Source of the DNA: Iris pallida
Lineage: Eukaryota; Streptophyta; Magnoliopsida; Asparagales; Iridaceae
DNA: 64,000 bases
Assembly (NCBI GenBank): GCA_029216955.1
Contig: JANAVB010005597.1
Location: 43,207,535 to 43,271,534, forward strand
Direction of reading: 5' to 3'
Positions 10,466 to 20,610 of the stretch are shown piece after piece. Below the pieces are notes generated by a model. The model did no database searches. It worked only from the letters and a program-made list of their open reading frames with translations, and was not told where the DNA came from. Both the position numbers and the translations under genes were made by a program. Within the stretch, counting starts at the first letter, position 1. Every line of letters starts with the position of its first letter.

Positions 10466-13400
10466 TTAATGAATGACAGCTTCATCCAAAATTCCTAGTT
10501 CACGACAAAGAAAGTTGAAACGCTCTTCGGATAGTGGTTTTGTAAAGAAATCTGCTAGCTGATGATCAGTGTCAATAAATTCTAAGTTAATAGTACCATT
10601 TTTTTGGTGATCACGCAAAAAGTGGTGACGTATTTCAATGTGCTTCGTGCGTGAGTGACATATGGGGTTCTTTGTAAGATTTATAGCACTAGTGTTGTCA
10701 CAAAAAATAGGGATGTGCATAAAAGATAAGTTATAGTCTTCAAAGGTTTGCTTCATCCATAGAATTTGTGCACAACAATGACCAGCTGCAATATATTCAG
10801 CTTCTGTTATGGATAGTGCGACAGAATTCTGCTTCTTGCTAAACCAAGAGACTAGAGCCTTTCCTAATAAATAACACGTGCCGCTTGTACTTTTACGGTC
10901 GACCTTGCATCCGGCAAAATCAGCATCAGAGTAACCAATAAGGTCAAATAATGTTGATTTGGGATACCATAGGCCCACTGTAACCGTACCCTTAAGGTAT
11001 CGAAAGATACGCTTAACGGCAGACATGTGTGATTCCTTAGGATTAGCTTGATATCTAGCACATAGACAAACGCTAAACATAATATCAGGGCGACTAGCAG
11101 TTAAATACAGTAGACTGCCTATCATACCTCGATACTTACGTTGATCCACAGGTTTGCCGCTTTTATCTGGTTCTACTTTAGTTGTAGTAGCCATTGGTGT
11201 GCCGATTGGTTTGACGTTGTCAAGGTCAAATTTCTTCAGCATGTCCTTTGTATACTTCGACTGACAGATAAAAGTTTTATTTAATGTTTGTTTGACTTAC
11301 AGTCCAAGAAAGTAATTAAGCTCTCCCATCATGCTCATCTCAAACTCGATCTGCATACACTTGGCAAAATCTTGACAGAGAGTTTCATCAGTAGAACCAA
11401 ATATAATATCATCAACGTAGATTTGTACTAAGAGAATAGTGTCTTTGAAAGATTTTATAAAAAGTATAGTGTCAACTTTCCCTTTTGAAAAACCGTTTTC
11501 AAGCAAGAAATTGCTTAGCCGTTCATACCAAGCTCTAGGGGCTTGTTTGAGGCCATATAGCGCTTTCTTGAGCTTGAAAACATGGTCGGGAAATTTATGA
11601 TTTTCAAAACCAGGGGGTTGTTTTACAAAAACTTCCTCCTTAATAAATCCATTCAAGAAAGCACTTTTAACATCCATTTGAAACAATTTGAAATTTTGAA
11701 AGTTAGCAAATGCGCAAAGCATCCGAATGGATTCCAATCTCGCAACAGGAGCATACGTCTCATCGTAGTCGATACATTCCTCTTGGTTGTATCCTTGAGT
11801 TACTAGACGAGCTTTGTTGCATGTAACTGAACCATCTTCATTTACTTTGTTTCGAAAAACCCATTTAGTACCAATAATCGAGTGATTTACCGGCCTAGGA
11901 ACAAGTTCCCAAACTTAGCTCCTCTCGAATTGGTTGAGTTCTTCTTGCATGGCAGAAATCCAAAATTCATCATTAAAAGCTTCTAAAATATTTTTCGGCT
12001 CAATTTGTGAAATGAAGGCAGTACTAGCAATGGAGTCTCTTAATGATGATCTAGTACTTACTCCGCGTGAAACCTCACCTATAACCCAATTTTCTGGATG
12101 TGACGGCTTGAAAGAGAATTTCTTTGGTAAGCCCTCCAAAGAATTGGTTTCAGTGGTGGTATTCATCGGAGTAGAAGTTGATGGCTCAACATCATCATCA
12201 AGAGTAGTTGATGCACTGTTATCCTCATCAAAAGTCACATTGGTAGACTCTTCCATAATTAATGAGCGTTTGTTGAATACTCTATATCCCTTGCTCTTGG
12301 CAGCATAGCCAAGGAAAATACCATCGTCAGCTTTGGCATCAAATTTGCCTAAGTTGTCTTTGGTGTTAAGGATAAAACATCGACAACCAAAAACTCTAAA
12401 ATATGAAACGTTTGGAGTTCTTCCAAACCAAAGCTCATAAGGTGTTTTCTTCGTAATAGGACGAATAAGCATCCTATTTAAAATATGGCACACTGTACTG
12501 ATAGCTTCAGCCCAAAAATATTTTGGAAGTAAAAATTTATTCAACATGACTCTAGCCATATCGCCAAGAGTCCTATTCTTCCGCTCTACAATACCATTTT
12601 GTTGAGGAGTTCTTGGACACGAAAACTCATGATCAAAATTATTTAAATCATAAAACTTTTCAAAATCAGTATTTTCGAATTCGCCTCCATGATCACTTCG
12701 GATTCGAGTAATCATGTAGCCTTTTTCGTTTTGAACCTTTTTAGAAAAAATTTTGAAAACTGAAATGGCATCACTTTTGTTTGTAAGAAAGAAAACCCAA
12801 GTAAATCTAGAAAAGTCATCTACTATAACAAAAGCGTAGAGTTTTCTACCAAGACTGGCTACTCTACTAGGGCCAAATAAATCCATATGAAGTAATTACA
12901 AGGGTCTAGTAGTACTTACAGAGTTTATGGAATAAAATGAGGACTTGGTTGCCTTATTCAACTCACATTCGACACATACCGTATCCTTTTTGAATGTGAT
13001 GTCGGGCAAGCCTCTGACTAGCTTTTTAGTCGATAGCCTGGATATAGTATCCATATTGGCATGACCAAGACGCTGGTGCCATAGTAATCTTTCATCCTTA
13101 TGAGCATAGAGACATCTTCCTGTACTGTTAGTATCTCTAGATAGATAGAAAATGTAAATATTATCCTCTCTTATCCCTTCAAAAGCGATGTCTCCTGTTG
13201 ACCTATCATAAATATAGCACTTATTTTGTCCAAAGTTAATATCATATCCATGATTAGCAAGATAAATTATGCTGAGCTGGTTATGCTTTAACTCGGTCAC
13301 TAGGCAGACATCCTTTATTACAGGAGAAGAAGGATGACCAATAGTACCATTACCAATAATATACCCTTTTAGGTTGTTGCCGAAGGATACATACCCTTCC

Positions 13401-13481
13401 ATCTTCATCGATAGTGATGCAAAAAGATTTGCATCTCCCGTCATATGTCGCGAGCATCCACTATCAAGAATTCACTTACTC
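10466..13481 (-). pseudogene. Sirevirus A pol: protease, integrase, reverse transcriptase, RNase H
   Basis: This is one continuous minus-strand frame with no frameshift but in-frame stops at 13472-13474, 12896-12898, about 11915 and 11297-11299. In order it shows the aspartic protease site ILDSGCSRHMTGD (about 13440-13470), a GAG-pre-integrase zinc region with LLWHQRLGHANMDTISRLS, and the integrase core with VDDFSRFTW, IRSDHGGEF and GIVERKNRT as DDE landmarks. Reverse transcriptase follows with KALYGLKQAPRAW and the YVDD active site (IYVDDIIFGS), then RNase H with DADFAGC, KSTSGTCYLLG and TKHIEIRHHFLRDH, ending at 10466. The frame lies +1 relative to gag. Confidence 0.92.
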
Positions 13482-15480
13482 TTAGTTGAGGAGGGAAGGT
13501 CCACCTACATCAAGAGTAGATGTGACCTTTGGTACCCAAGTTCTTGAGGGTCCTGAAAAGTTAGTTTTCGGCAACCATACATATATGTTTCTATCTACTA
13601 ATCTCCTAACTCTACATTGTGGTGAGATGTGTCCATCTAATCCACAATAAGTACAAATAGCATTCATATTTATGTTAGGAGCATGTTGATGATGTCTATA
13701 TAGCTTGGTAAGAGTGGTGTGGAGCAGCATGATGATGACTATATGTGGCTGCAGGATGATGTTTATATCCATATGTAGTATGATGGTGATTTTGTTTATG
13801 TGCAACATAGTGATGATTGCATCTATGTGTAGCATGGTGATTATGTGTCATATGAAAATTATTTCTACATGCATGTAGTTTGTGTGCTTTATAAAAGTGA
13901 GTGTACATGTAAGCATGATTACGTGCTGCAGGTGGATGACGTGTTTGACTAGTATAAGTAGTGTTGTGGTTTGTGTGTGTCTCATGTGATTGGGTTTGAG
14001 GTTGAGCAACCTGTTTTCCCAATCTAGTCTCTAATTTCTTAGAGACAGCCTGCAGTTCATTAATCTTAGTATTCATACCATAAATCTTAGTGATAGAGAT
14101 CTTGTGTCTATTTTTTTCTTCAGCAATCTCAGTGTTGAGTGTTGTGATCTCTTGTATTTGCTTTTCAATACGTGCTTCGGCAACATGTAGGCTTATTTTA
14201 AGCTTAGACACCTCATTTGTGACTTTCGTGGGTGAAGTGTCTCTAATATTATCAAGTAATGAAGAGAGTCTTTGAATCTCGACTTCATAACTTTTGATCT
14301 TCTTCTTGGCGTGTTTATATTTACTAATGAATTTCTTGTGGTCATTGAGTAAATCATTGAATGCATCGCCAAGTTCGTCAAAAGTGAAATCATCGAGAGT
14401 TTTGCTAGTTACCTTGTCGGATGTAGCCATTAGGCAAACATTGGTGGTGTCTTGAGGAGAGTCCTTTTCTTCCTTGGAGTCACTAGCTTCGCTTTCATGC
14501 CAAATACTTGTGTTGGCATATTTTCTTGAGGAAGCCTTCTTGTATGGTTTCTTATATCGGTTGCTCTTATTTGCGAATGGACAGTCTTTTCGGACGTGTC
14601 CAGTCTTCTTGCAACCGTAGCATGTTGGTTCTTCTTCGTCATCTTCTTGCGGTTCCTTCTTTCTTCGATTGAAGCAAAGAAATTTCTTGAAGTTGCGGAC
14701 AAGGAGAGCTTGATCATCACCTTCCGAGTTGTCGTCATCCGTCTCTTCAGGATCAGCCCTTCGTCGGTGAGCTTTAAGGGCAATATTCTTTGCCTTAGGA
14801 GCAGGCTCTTCGAAGTTTTTGAGGTCAAGCTCATGAGTCATCAGCTTTTCCATCAAAGTCTCCATGGACATAGTCGTGAGATCATTTTCTTCTATGATGG
14901 CTGTCACTTTAGGGTTCCAAATCTTTGGTAGCCCCCTAAGTAGCTTGCGGATCTTCTCGTGATTTGTATATTGCTTGCCGAGAGAAGACGTGGGGTTGAT
15001 GATGTCGAAGAATCTTGTAAACATTTGTGTGATCGTCTCATTTGGCTTCATCTTGAATGTCTCATATTCTTGAGTGAGACGACTTATTTTTGACTCCTTG
15101 ACTTGGGTGGTTCCTTCATGCGTCACTTCTAGAAGTCTCCATACTTCGTGAGAGGTGGTGCATGTTGAGACCCTGTTAAACTCATTCCTGTCTATAGTAC
15201 AGAATAAAGCATTAATAGCTCTCGCGTCTAGACTCGCCTGTTTTTTCTCCTCGTCAGAATATTTGTCATGTGGTTTCTCAACGAGATCTCCATTGACAAC
15301 TATCCTGGCGGACTTTTTGTAACCATCGGTAACAATGCTCCACAGGTCGAAGTCTAGCGACTTGAGATAAAAGCTCATCCTTGTTTTCCAATAGGTGTAG
15401 TTTGTCCCATCAAATAGGGGAGGCCTATGAGTGGACTGCCCTTCACCGTGATTGAAAATCATGGATTGTGTGGTTGCCAT
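13482..15480 (-). pseudogene. Sirevirus A gag
   Basis: It starts MATTQSMIFNHGEGQ at 15480, just inside the primer-binding site. The N-terminal part (PPLFDGTNYTYWKTRMSFYL) is the UBN2-type retrotransposon gag domain. A CCHC knuckle CYGCKKTGHVRKDC and Lys-rich stretch follow, then an acidic and coiled-coil segment and a His-rich region. The 594-codon frame runs out near 13696. The rest, with a second CCHC-like CTYCGLDGHISPQC, continues in another frame to a TAA at 13482-13484, so there is one frameshift around 13700. It packages element RNA into cytoplasmic particles in functional relatives. Confidence 0.88.
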
Positions 15481-15520
15481 GGATCAGCTCTAGGATGTTA
15501 GTCCTTGTTGAGAGAACAGA

Positions 15521-15532
15521 GCTCCGATACCA
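15521..15532 (-). other. primer-binding site of Sirevirus A
   Basis: The minus strand reads TGGTATCGGAGC two bases after the 5' LTR end. It is complementary, with one mismatch, to the 3' end of initiator tRNA-Met, the usual primer of plant copia elements. Confidence 0.85.
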
Positions 15533-15534
15533 AT

Positions 15535-16475
15535 TGAAGAACAAATAGACAACTCTAGAGGGGGGTAAATAGAGTTTATAACAATAATATTCAATTAAAA
15601 ATAAAACTCTTTCACCAACAGTAAATAATCAGAGTAAATGCGAAAATAGTAAAGAGCGAGAAAGCATACGCAAACACAGCCGATTTTAACCTGGTTTCCC
15701 TCGTGGAGGACTAGTCCAGGCCTGAGAACTCTAGTTCAGGATTAAATCCACTATTTGTGAAATAGTAGTTACACCCCGTGCCTTTTCTTCAGAAGTGCAC
15801 GTCAACTTCTTACAGAGATCGCAGTGGCGATGCTTGAAATTTTCCAAGCGACTTCTTGAACTCTTGCACAAACTCCTAACTGAAAAGTACTGAGCACTTT
15901 GAGGCTTAGAGAGCTTGTGGCTAGTAGATGAGAAGGGTATGGCTTGTATAAGGCTTTAGAGAGAAGAGAAGATAAGATTGGATGATTGAAAATGGGAGAA
16001 TTCATGGCCTATTTATAGGATACCATATAGGCAGAATTCGGCAAGAATTCTGGGTCAAATATTCAAAAATTTGGCCGTTGGACAACTTGCATCCAACCAA
16101 CCCTAAAAATTAGGGTCCTGGATTTTAGGAGGCAGAGTTCGGCCCGAACTCTGTGTGGAGGCAGAGTTCGGCCCGAACTCTGTCTCCAGAGCACAGAACT
16201 GGTCCAATGGGTAAATGGGCTTATTTGGATTTTTGTGGAGCTTTTGATTTGAGGTATGGGTATAGGTTAAGTCTCAAATTACTTAGTACGACTCAGTTTA
16301 CATATGTCTAGACTCAATAAAAGTGTAAAATACAGACTTAAAACATTTAACATAGCAGGTGCGAGCTGTCGTACGTCTTGTACTGAGTTCAGTCTTCATG
16401 TGTCGTATTGAAATATTACAAGTATCATGTCGTCAATTGTATCAATATTTGGTTGACTGTGAATTTGTGTCAACA
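15535..16475 (-). repeat. 5' LTR of Sirevirus A
   Basis: The partner of 7018-7986. The TATA box CTATAAATAG is at 16008-16017 on the minus strand, with two upstream CAGAGTTCGGCC-type units (about 16131-16190). Confidence 0.92.
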
Positions 16476-17511
16476 AGGCTACAGATTATGGTAATATATC
16501 GACTTTTTTTGGAAGCCCAGAAACAACCCAGAGTTCATGTAAATACGTTGGTAAAGCTCAATGTAGAGGGCCTGGACCTGGACCTGGACCTGGACCCCGA
16601 CCCCGATCCCGATCCCGACCCCACCCAAAACTTAAACAGGTAGGGTCGGGGTCACTTGAACCCAAGGGAGTACCAGGTCCATGTCTGGTGTACCACGCTT
16701 GGGCCAGACCTAGCCCGGTAATAACTCTAATCCTTTCCGAAATAAATCCTGATATTCTGGTTTAAAAAATATATATTAAAATTATAGTAAAATAAGTGAC
16801 AATATTAACAAAAGGTAGTATAAATACCTCAGAGTCCCGTGATCCTAACAAACTCCTATCATTAATATTATCTTATCCAATTAACCCCATATGATCATCA
16901 ATTATCTTCAATTTCTGTGTACATACACCTGCAAAACAAAATTAAGAGCATAGAACATTGATGATGTGGTACAAGTCAAAAGAAAGAAAACACTGGAATG
17001 AAAACCATGAATAGGATGTTCATGTAAATGATATAACAAGTATAATCATTCAATATGACCATTCTATTACAAGTACTCAGACATTTCCATATGCATGATC
17101 AAGTAACCCTCATTCAACAACAACAAAGATATCCCAAACTCTATGAACATCCATCTCTATCTTTCTGTCATAGTGAATGATTAATCCTAAGTAAACAAAA
17201 ACACCTCCAGGATTATATATAATATTATATGATGGGTCAATAAATCAAGCTGAGGAACTATCTTCAAGATAAGCTTTCAATATAATTCAGATAGGCCTCT
17301 AATATACTACATCTCCGTCATCGTGAATAATTAATTCTAATAGCATCCATCTTGATTAGAAGCCTAACTGAATTATCATTATTGGAGATCTTGCTAGGAC
17401 ATAGCAGTAAGGCGAACTGAGCAGAGCAGACATGCTTTTCCCTGTAGGTTTGGAATTTAAAGGTCGCATGAGAATAAATCAAGCTCAGGAACTATCTTGA
17501 AGATTGCACTA
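16476..17511. other. CACTA interior between the two Sireviruses
   Basis: No gene is recognised. A short hexanucleotide array (CTGGAC, then CCCGAC/CCCGAT) lies at 16569-16623. A block of about 28 bp, AATCAAGCT(C/G)AGGAACTATC and following, occurs at about 17241 and about 17476. The segment ends in CACTA, the target site of Sirevirus B. Confidence 0.6.
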
Positions 17512-18565
17512 TGTTGGTCCATTGGTCATATGGTCAAACTGATTTTAATAATTGATCAAACTCTGTCTCGATATATAGAACTAGTCAGGATATTTCGGAC
17601 CCTTGGACATGATCAAGAACGGCTATCTACTCAGTTCAAGACCGAAGCGTTGTTTGCCTGTTCGAGTCTATATTTCTTTGAGCAATGTAATCTTTTATTT
17701 TATTGAGTCTAGAAATACATTGTACACCGAGTCGTACTGGCAAATAGGCTATTCCAAAATGATTTCAAAATATTTTTAAAAATGTCCTTAGTTTTGAAAA
17801 ATATTCGTATTTACAAAAGCTCCAAAAAGGTTTTCAAAATTTCCCAAAATCTATTTTGAAAAACCCTAACCTAACCCTGACAGAACTCGGCCAGAGTTCG
17901 GTTAGTGGCCGTTTTGGTTTTTGAATTCCTTGGAACTTGGTCCTCCTGCAGTTGCGGATTTGACCGAGATTTGCTCATCGAGTTCTGCCCGAATTCTGCC
18001 CGAATTCTGCCAGAATTCATTCTTTGGAACTCCTATAAATAGAGAAGGATTTCGATCATTTTAACTCACTCATTCACTTTCAATCTTCTTTCTATTTAAA
18101 GCTTTCAGTCTTCCAAAGAGTTTTTCTCGAGCTTTAATTTTCAGATCCCAAGCCAGTTACAATCCTCTAGTCGATTTACCAGTGTGGTACGGTCTAGAAA
18201 TTTCAGAGTGATTGTAATCAGAAGGCTTGATAGAAGAATACCTCTTCACAATTGAAGTTGGACGAGTTCTTCGTATCAAAGCTCGCGTTGTAGAAGTTGC
18301 AAGGACTTCGTAAGAAAACTTGCAGTTTTGCCAATAGTGGATTCAACTGGTAGCAAGAGTTCTACCGACTGGACTAGTCCTCAACAGAGGGAAACCAGTA
18401 TACATCGCTGTCTTTGTGTTTGCTTTCTTATCTCTGCCTTTACATTATTTAGTTGTGATTATTATTATGTGATCTTGCTACTAATAATTTTTAGTTAGCA
18501 TTATTCCGCTGCCAACTCTATTCACCCCCCTCTAGAGTATTCTGCTTTATGATTTCGTTCATATA
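17512..18565 (+). repeat. 5' LTR of Sirevirus B
   Basis: It begins TGTTGGTCCATTGG and ends near GTTCATATA. CCTATAAATAGAG (about 18032) is the TATA box. Words of the type CAGAGTTCGG and CCCGAATTCTG (17880-18012) precede it. It ends with the shared motif ACTCTATTCACCCCCC. Confidence 0.93.
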
Positions 18566-18567
18566 AT

Positions 18568-18579
18568 TGGTATCAAAGC
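18568..18579 (+). other. primer-binding site of Sirevirus B, with a second copy downstream
   Basis: TGGTATCAAAGC follows the LTR. About 90 bp further on, CTCCTACAATTAGTATCAGA (18646-18665) repeats an LTR-end/primer-site junction: CCTACA is how the other LTR ends and AGTATCAGAGC is the primer-site word. The junction is therefore partly duplicated. Confidence 0.8.
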
Positions 18580-18745
18580 AGGTGCGCTCTATAGAGTTAT
18601 CGAGCCAGTGCTGCATCCAGAGGTATTATATTCTGATCCCAATTGCTCCTACAATTAGTATCAGAGCAGGTGTTACAAGTAAAGCAAGGTAACATTACAA
18701 TTATTTATTCATTAATTAATTGTTATATAGATCACAGCACAACAT

Positions 18746-20609
18746 ATGGCAACTGTGAAATTCACAAGTGAAGGCCAGGCCACAAACAGACCTCCACTGT
18801 TTGATGGTACAAATTATACCTATTGGAAAACACGGATGAGTTTCTTCTTGAAATCTCTTGATTTTGATTTATGGTCTATTGTTATTGATGGCTATCAAAA
18901 GCCACCTCGTATAAATGTTGATAGAGTTTTAATTGAAAAAAACCCCATAACAGAAATACCGAGGAAAAAAAAAAGGCCAGTCTTGACGCACGTGCTATTA
19001 ACGCTTTATTTTGTGCTTTAGACAGAACTGAATTTAACAGGGTGTCTATCTGTACAACTGCTAATGAAGTGTAGAAGCTTCTTGAAGTCACACATGAAGG
19101 CACGACTCAAGTCAAAGAATTAAAAGTCAGCAGACTTACTTAGGAGAACAAGACATTCAAGATGAAGCCCAACGAAACAGTTACTCAGATGTTCGAGAGA
19201 TTCTTGGATATTATAAATCCTTTGTCCTCCCTAGGCAAAGATTACAGTAACCATAAAAAGATTTGCAAACTCCTGCGAGCACTTACAAAGAACTGGATTC
19301 CGAAGGCTACTGCAATCATTGAAGGAAACGACCTCACTACCATGACACTCGAAGTACTCATGGGTAAGCTACTCACTCATGAACTGGAGCTACAAGATTT
19401 TGAAGAGCCTGCACCAAAGGAGAAGACGATCGCTTTCAAGGCTCAGCACAGAAAAGCTGCTGAAGGTGATTCAGACAGCAGTGAATCTGATGCTGAAGAT
19501 CAAGCACTCCTAGCAAGGAAATTCAAAAGATTCATGAGATATGAGAAGAAAGCCAAAAAAACAATAGCAGCAACAACTGGTATCAAGATGATGTTGTATG
19601 CTATATCTGTAAGAAGAAGAGACACATGAAGAAGGATTGTCCTACAAACTCATCATCAAGCAAGAAGAGCAACAGGTATGAGAAAGGGAACCTGAAGAGA
19701 TCAACATCTCGGAAGTATGCCAATACTAGCATATGGCATGAAAGTAAAGCCAGCGACTCATAAGATGAACAATCAGAAGACGCTGCAAATGTATGCTTTA
19801 TGGCATCTGATCAGGTACTCTCTGAACCTATAGTTGATACATATGATGACTTCACCTTTGAGCAATTAGAAGAAGCCTTCAGTGAACTGATAAGTGATTA
19901 CAGAAAACTGTGTAGCAAATATCAGACCTCTAAGAAGGTACTCAAAGAGTACAAAGGTAAAATAGGAAGACTTATCGACCTACTAGCTGAGGTTAGAGAT
20001 AATGTTAGTGATTCTGGTGAGCTTTCTTCTATTAAGCTCTTATTACATGAGACTACCAAGTCATCTGAAGAAAAAGACAAGGTTATTGACCAACTGAAAG
20101 AAGAACTTTCTAAAGAGAATAAAAGTCTTCAAAGTGCACAAGTCAGAATGGAAGCACTCACTTCTGAATATACTAAGTTGTATGACACTTCCAAAAGATT
20201 GAAAATTAGGTTAGGAAAACAGCCTGAGATAGCTGCTTCCTACCCTAACACGTGTCACTTACCGAATAATCGGAACATTCCCAAACCAAACACTGTCAGA
20301 CCTAACCATATCAAACCTTTACCCCAAAAGGTTAAGCCCAAACAGGATTATTGGTATGCTTTCTTCTATACTAGAAAACCTAAACCTACCAACCATGCAC
20401 ACCACTCAGCTTTCAACACTCAACATGCACAATGTCATTATTGTGGCCACACTGGTCATATTTCTCCTACATGTAGAATCAGAAAGCTTGTTGATTTAAA
20501 TATTTATGCATGGATACCAAAAGTTAACATCTCAGGACCCTACAAGAAATGGGTACCTAAAGTTTTATCTGCAAATTATTTTGTAGGTGGAACACCTTTC
20601 ATATGCTAA
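18746..20609 (+). pseudogene. Sirevirus B gag
   Basis: Starts MATVKFTSEGQATNRPPLF, homologous to the gag of copy A, then breaks into three frames (18746-19021, 19162-19629, 19800-20609). An in-frame TAG is seen at about 19071 and another in the zinc-knuckle part near 19620. The last piece contains the coiled-coil region and a CCHC knuckle CHYCGHTGHISPTC, ending in a TAA at 20607-20609. The protease frame follows at +1, as in copy A. Confidence 0.88.
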
Positions 20610-20610
20610 A

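Larger units (their letters stand above)
7018..16475 (-). mobile_element. Sirevirus-type Ty1/copia retrotransposon, copy A
   Basis: Two LTRs (7018-7986 and 15535-16475) flank gag, protease, integrase, reverse transcriptase and RNase H in copia order on the minus strand, plus a further ORF between pol and the 3' LTR. The LTRs start TGTTGACAC and end TTCTTCA. A tRNA-Met-type primer-binding site and two polypurine tracts are present. AAGGC precedes the element at 7013-7017 and recurs at 16475-16479, overlapping the last LTR base, which supports one insertion event. Gag length, RNase H sequence, duplicated polypurine tracts and the downstream ORF all point to the Sirevirus (Maximus/SIRE) lineage. 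Premature stops make it non-autonomous now. It is inserted in the CACTA element. Confidence 0.92.
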
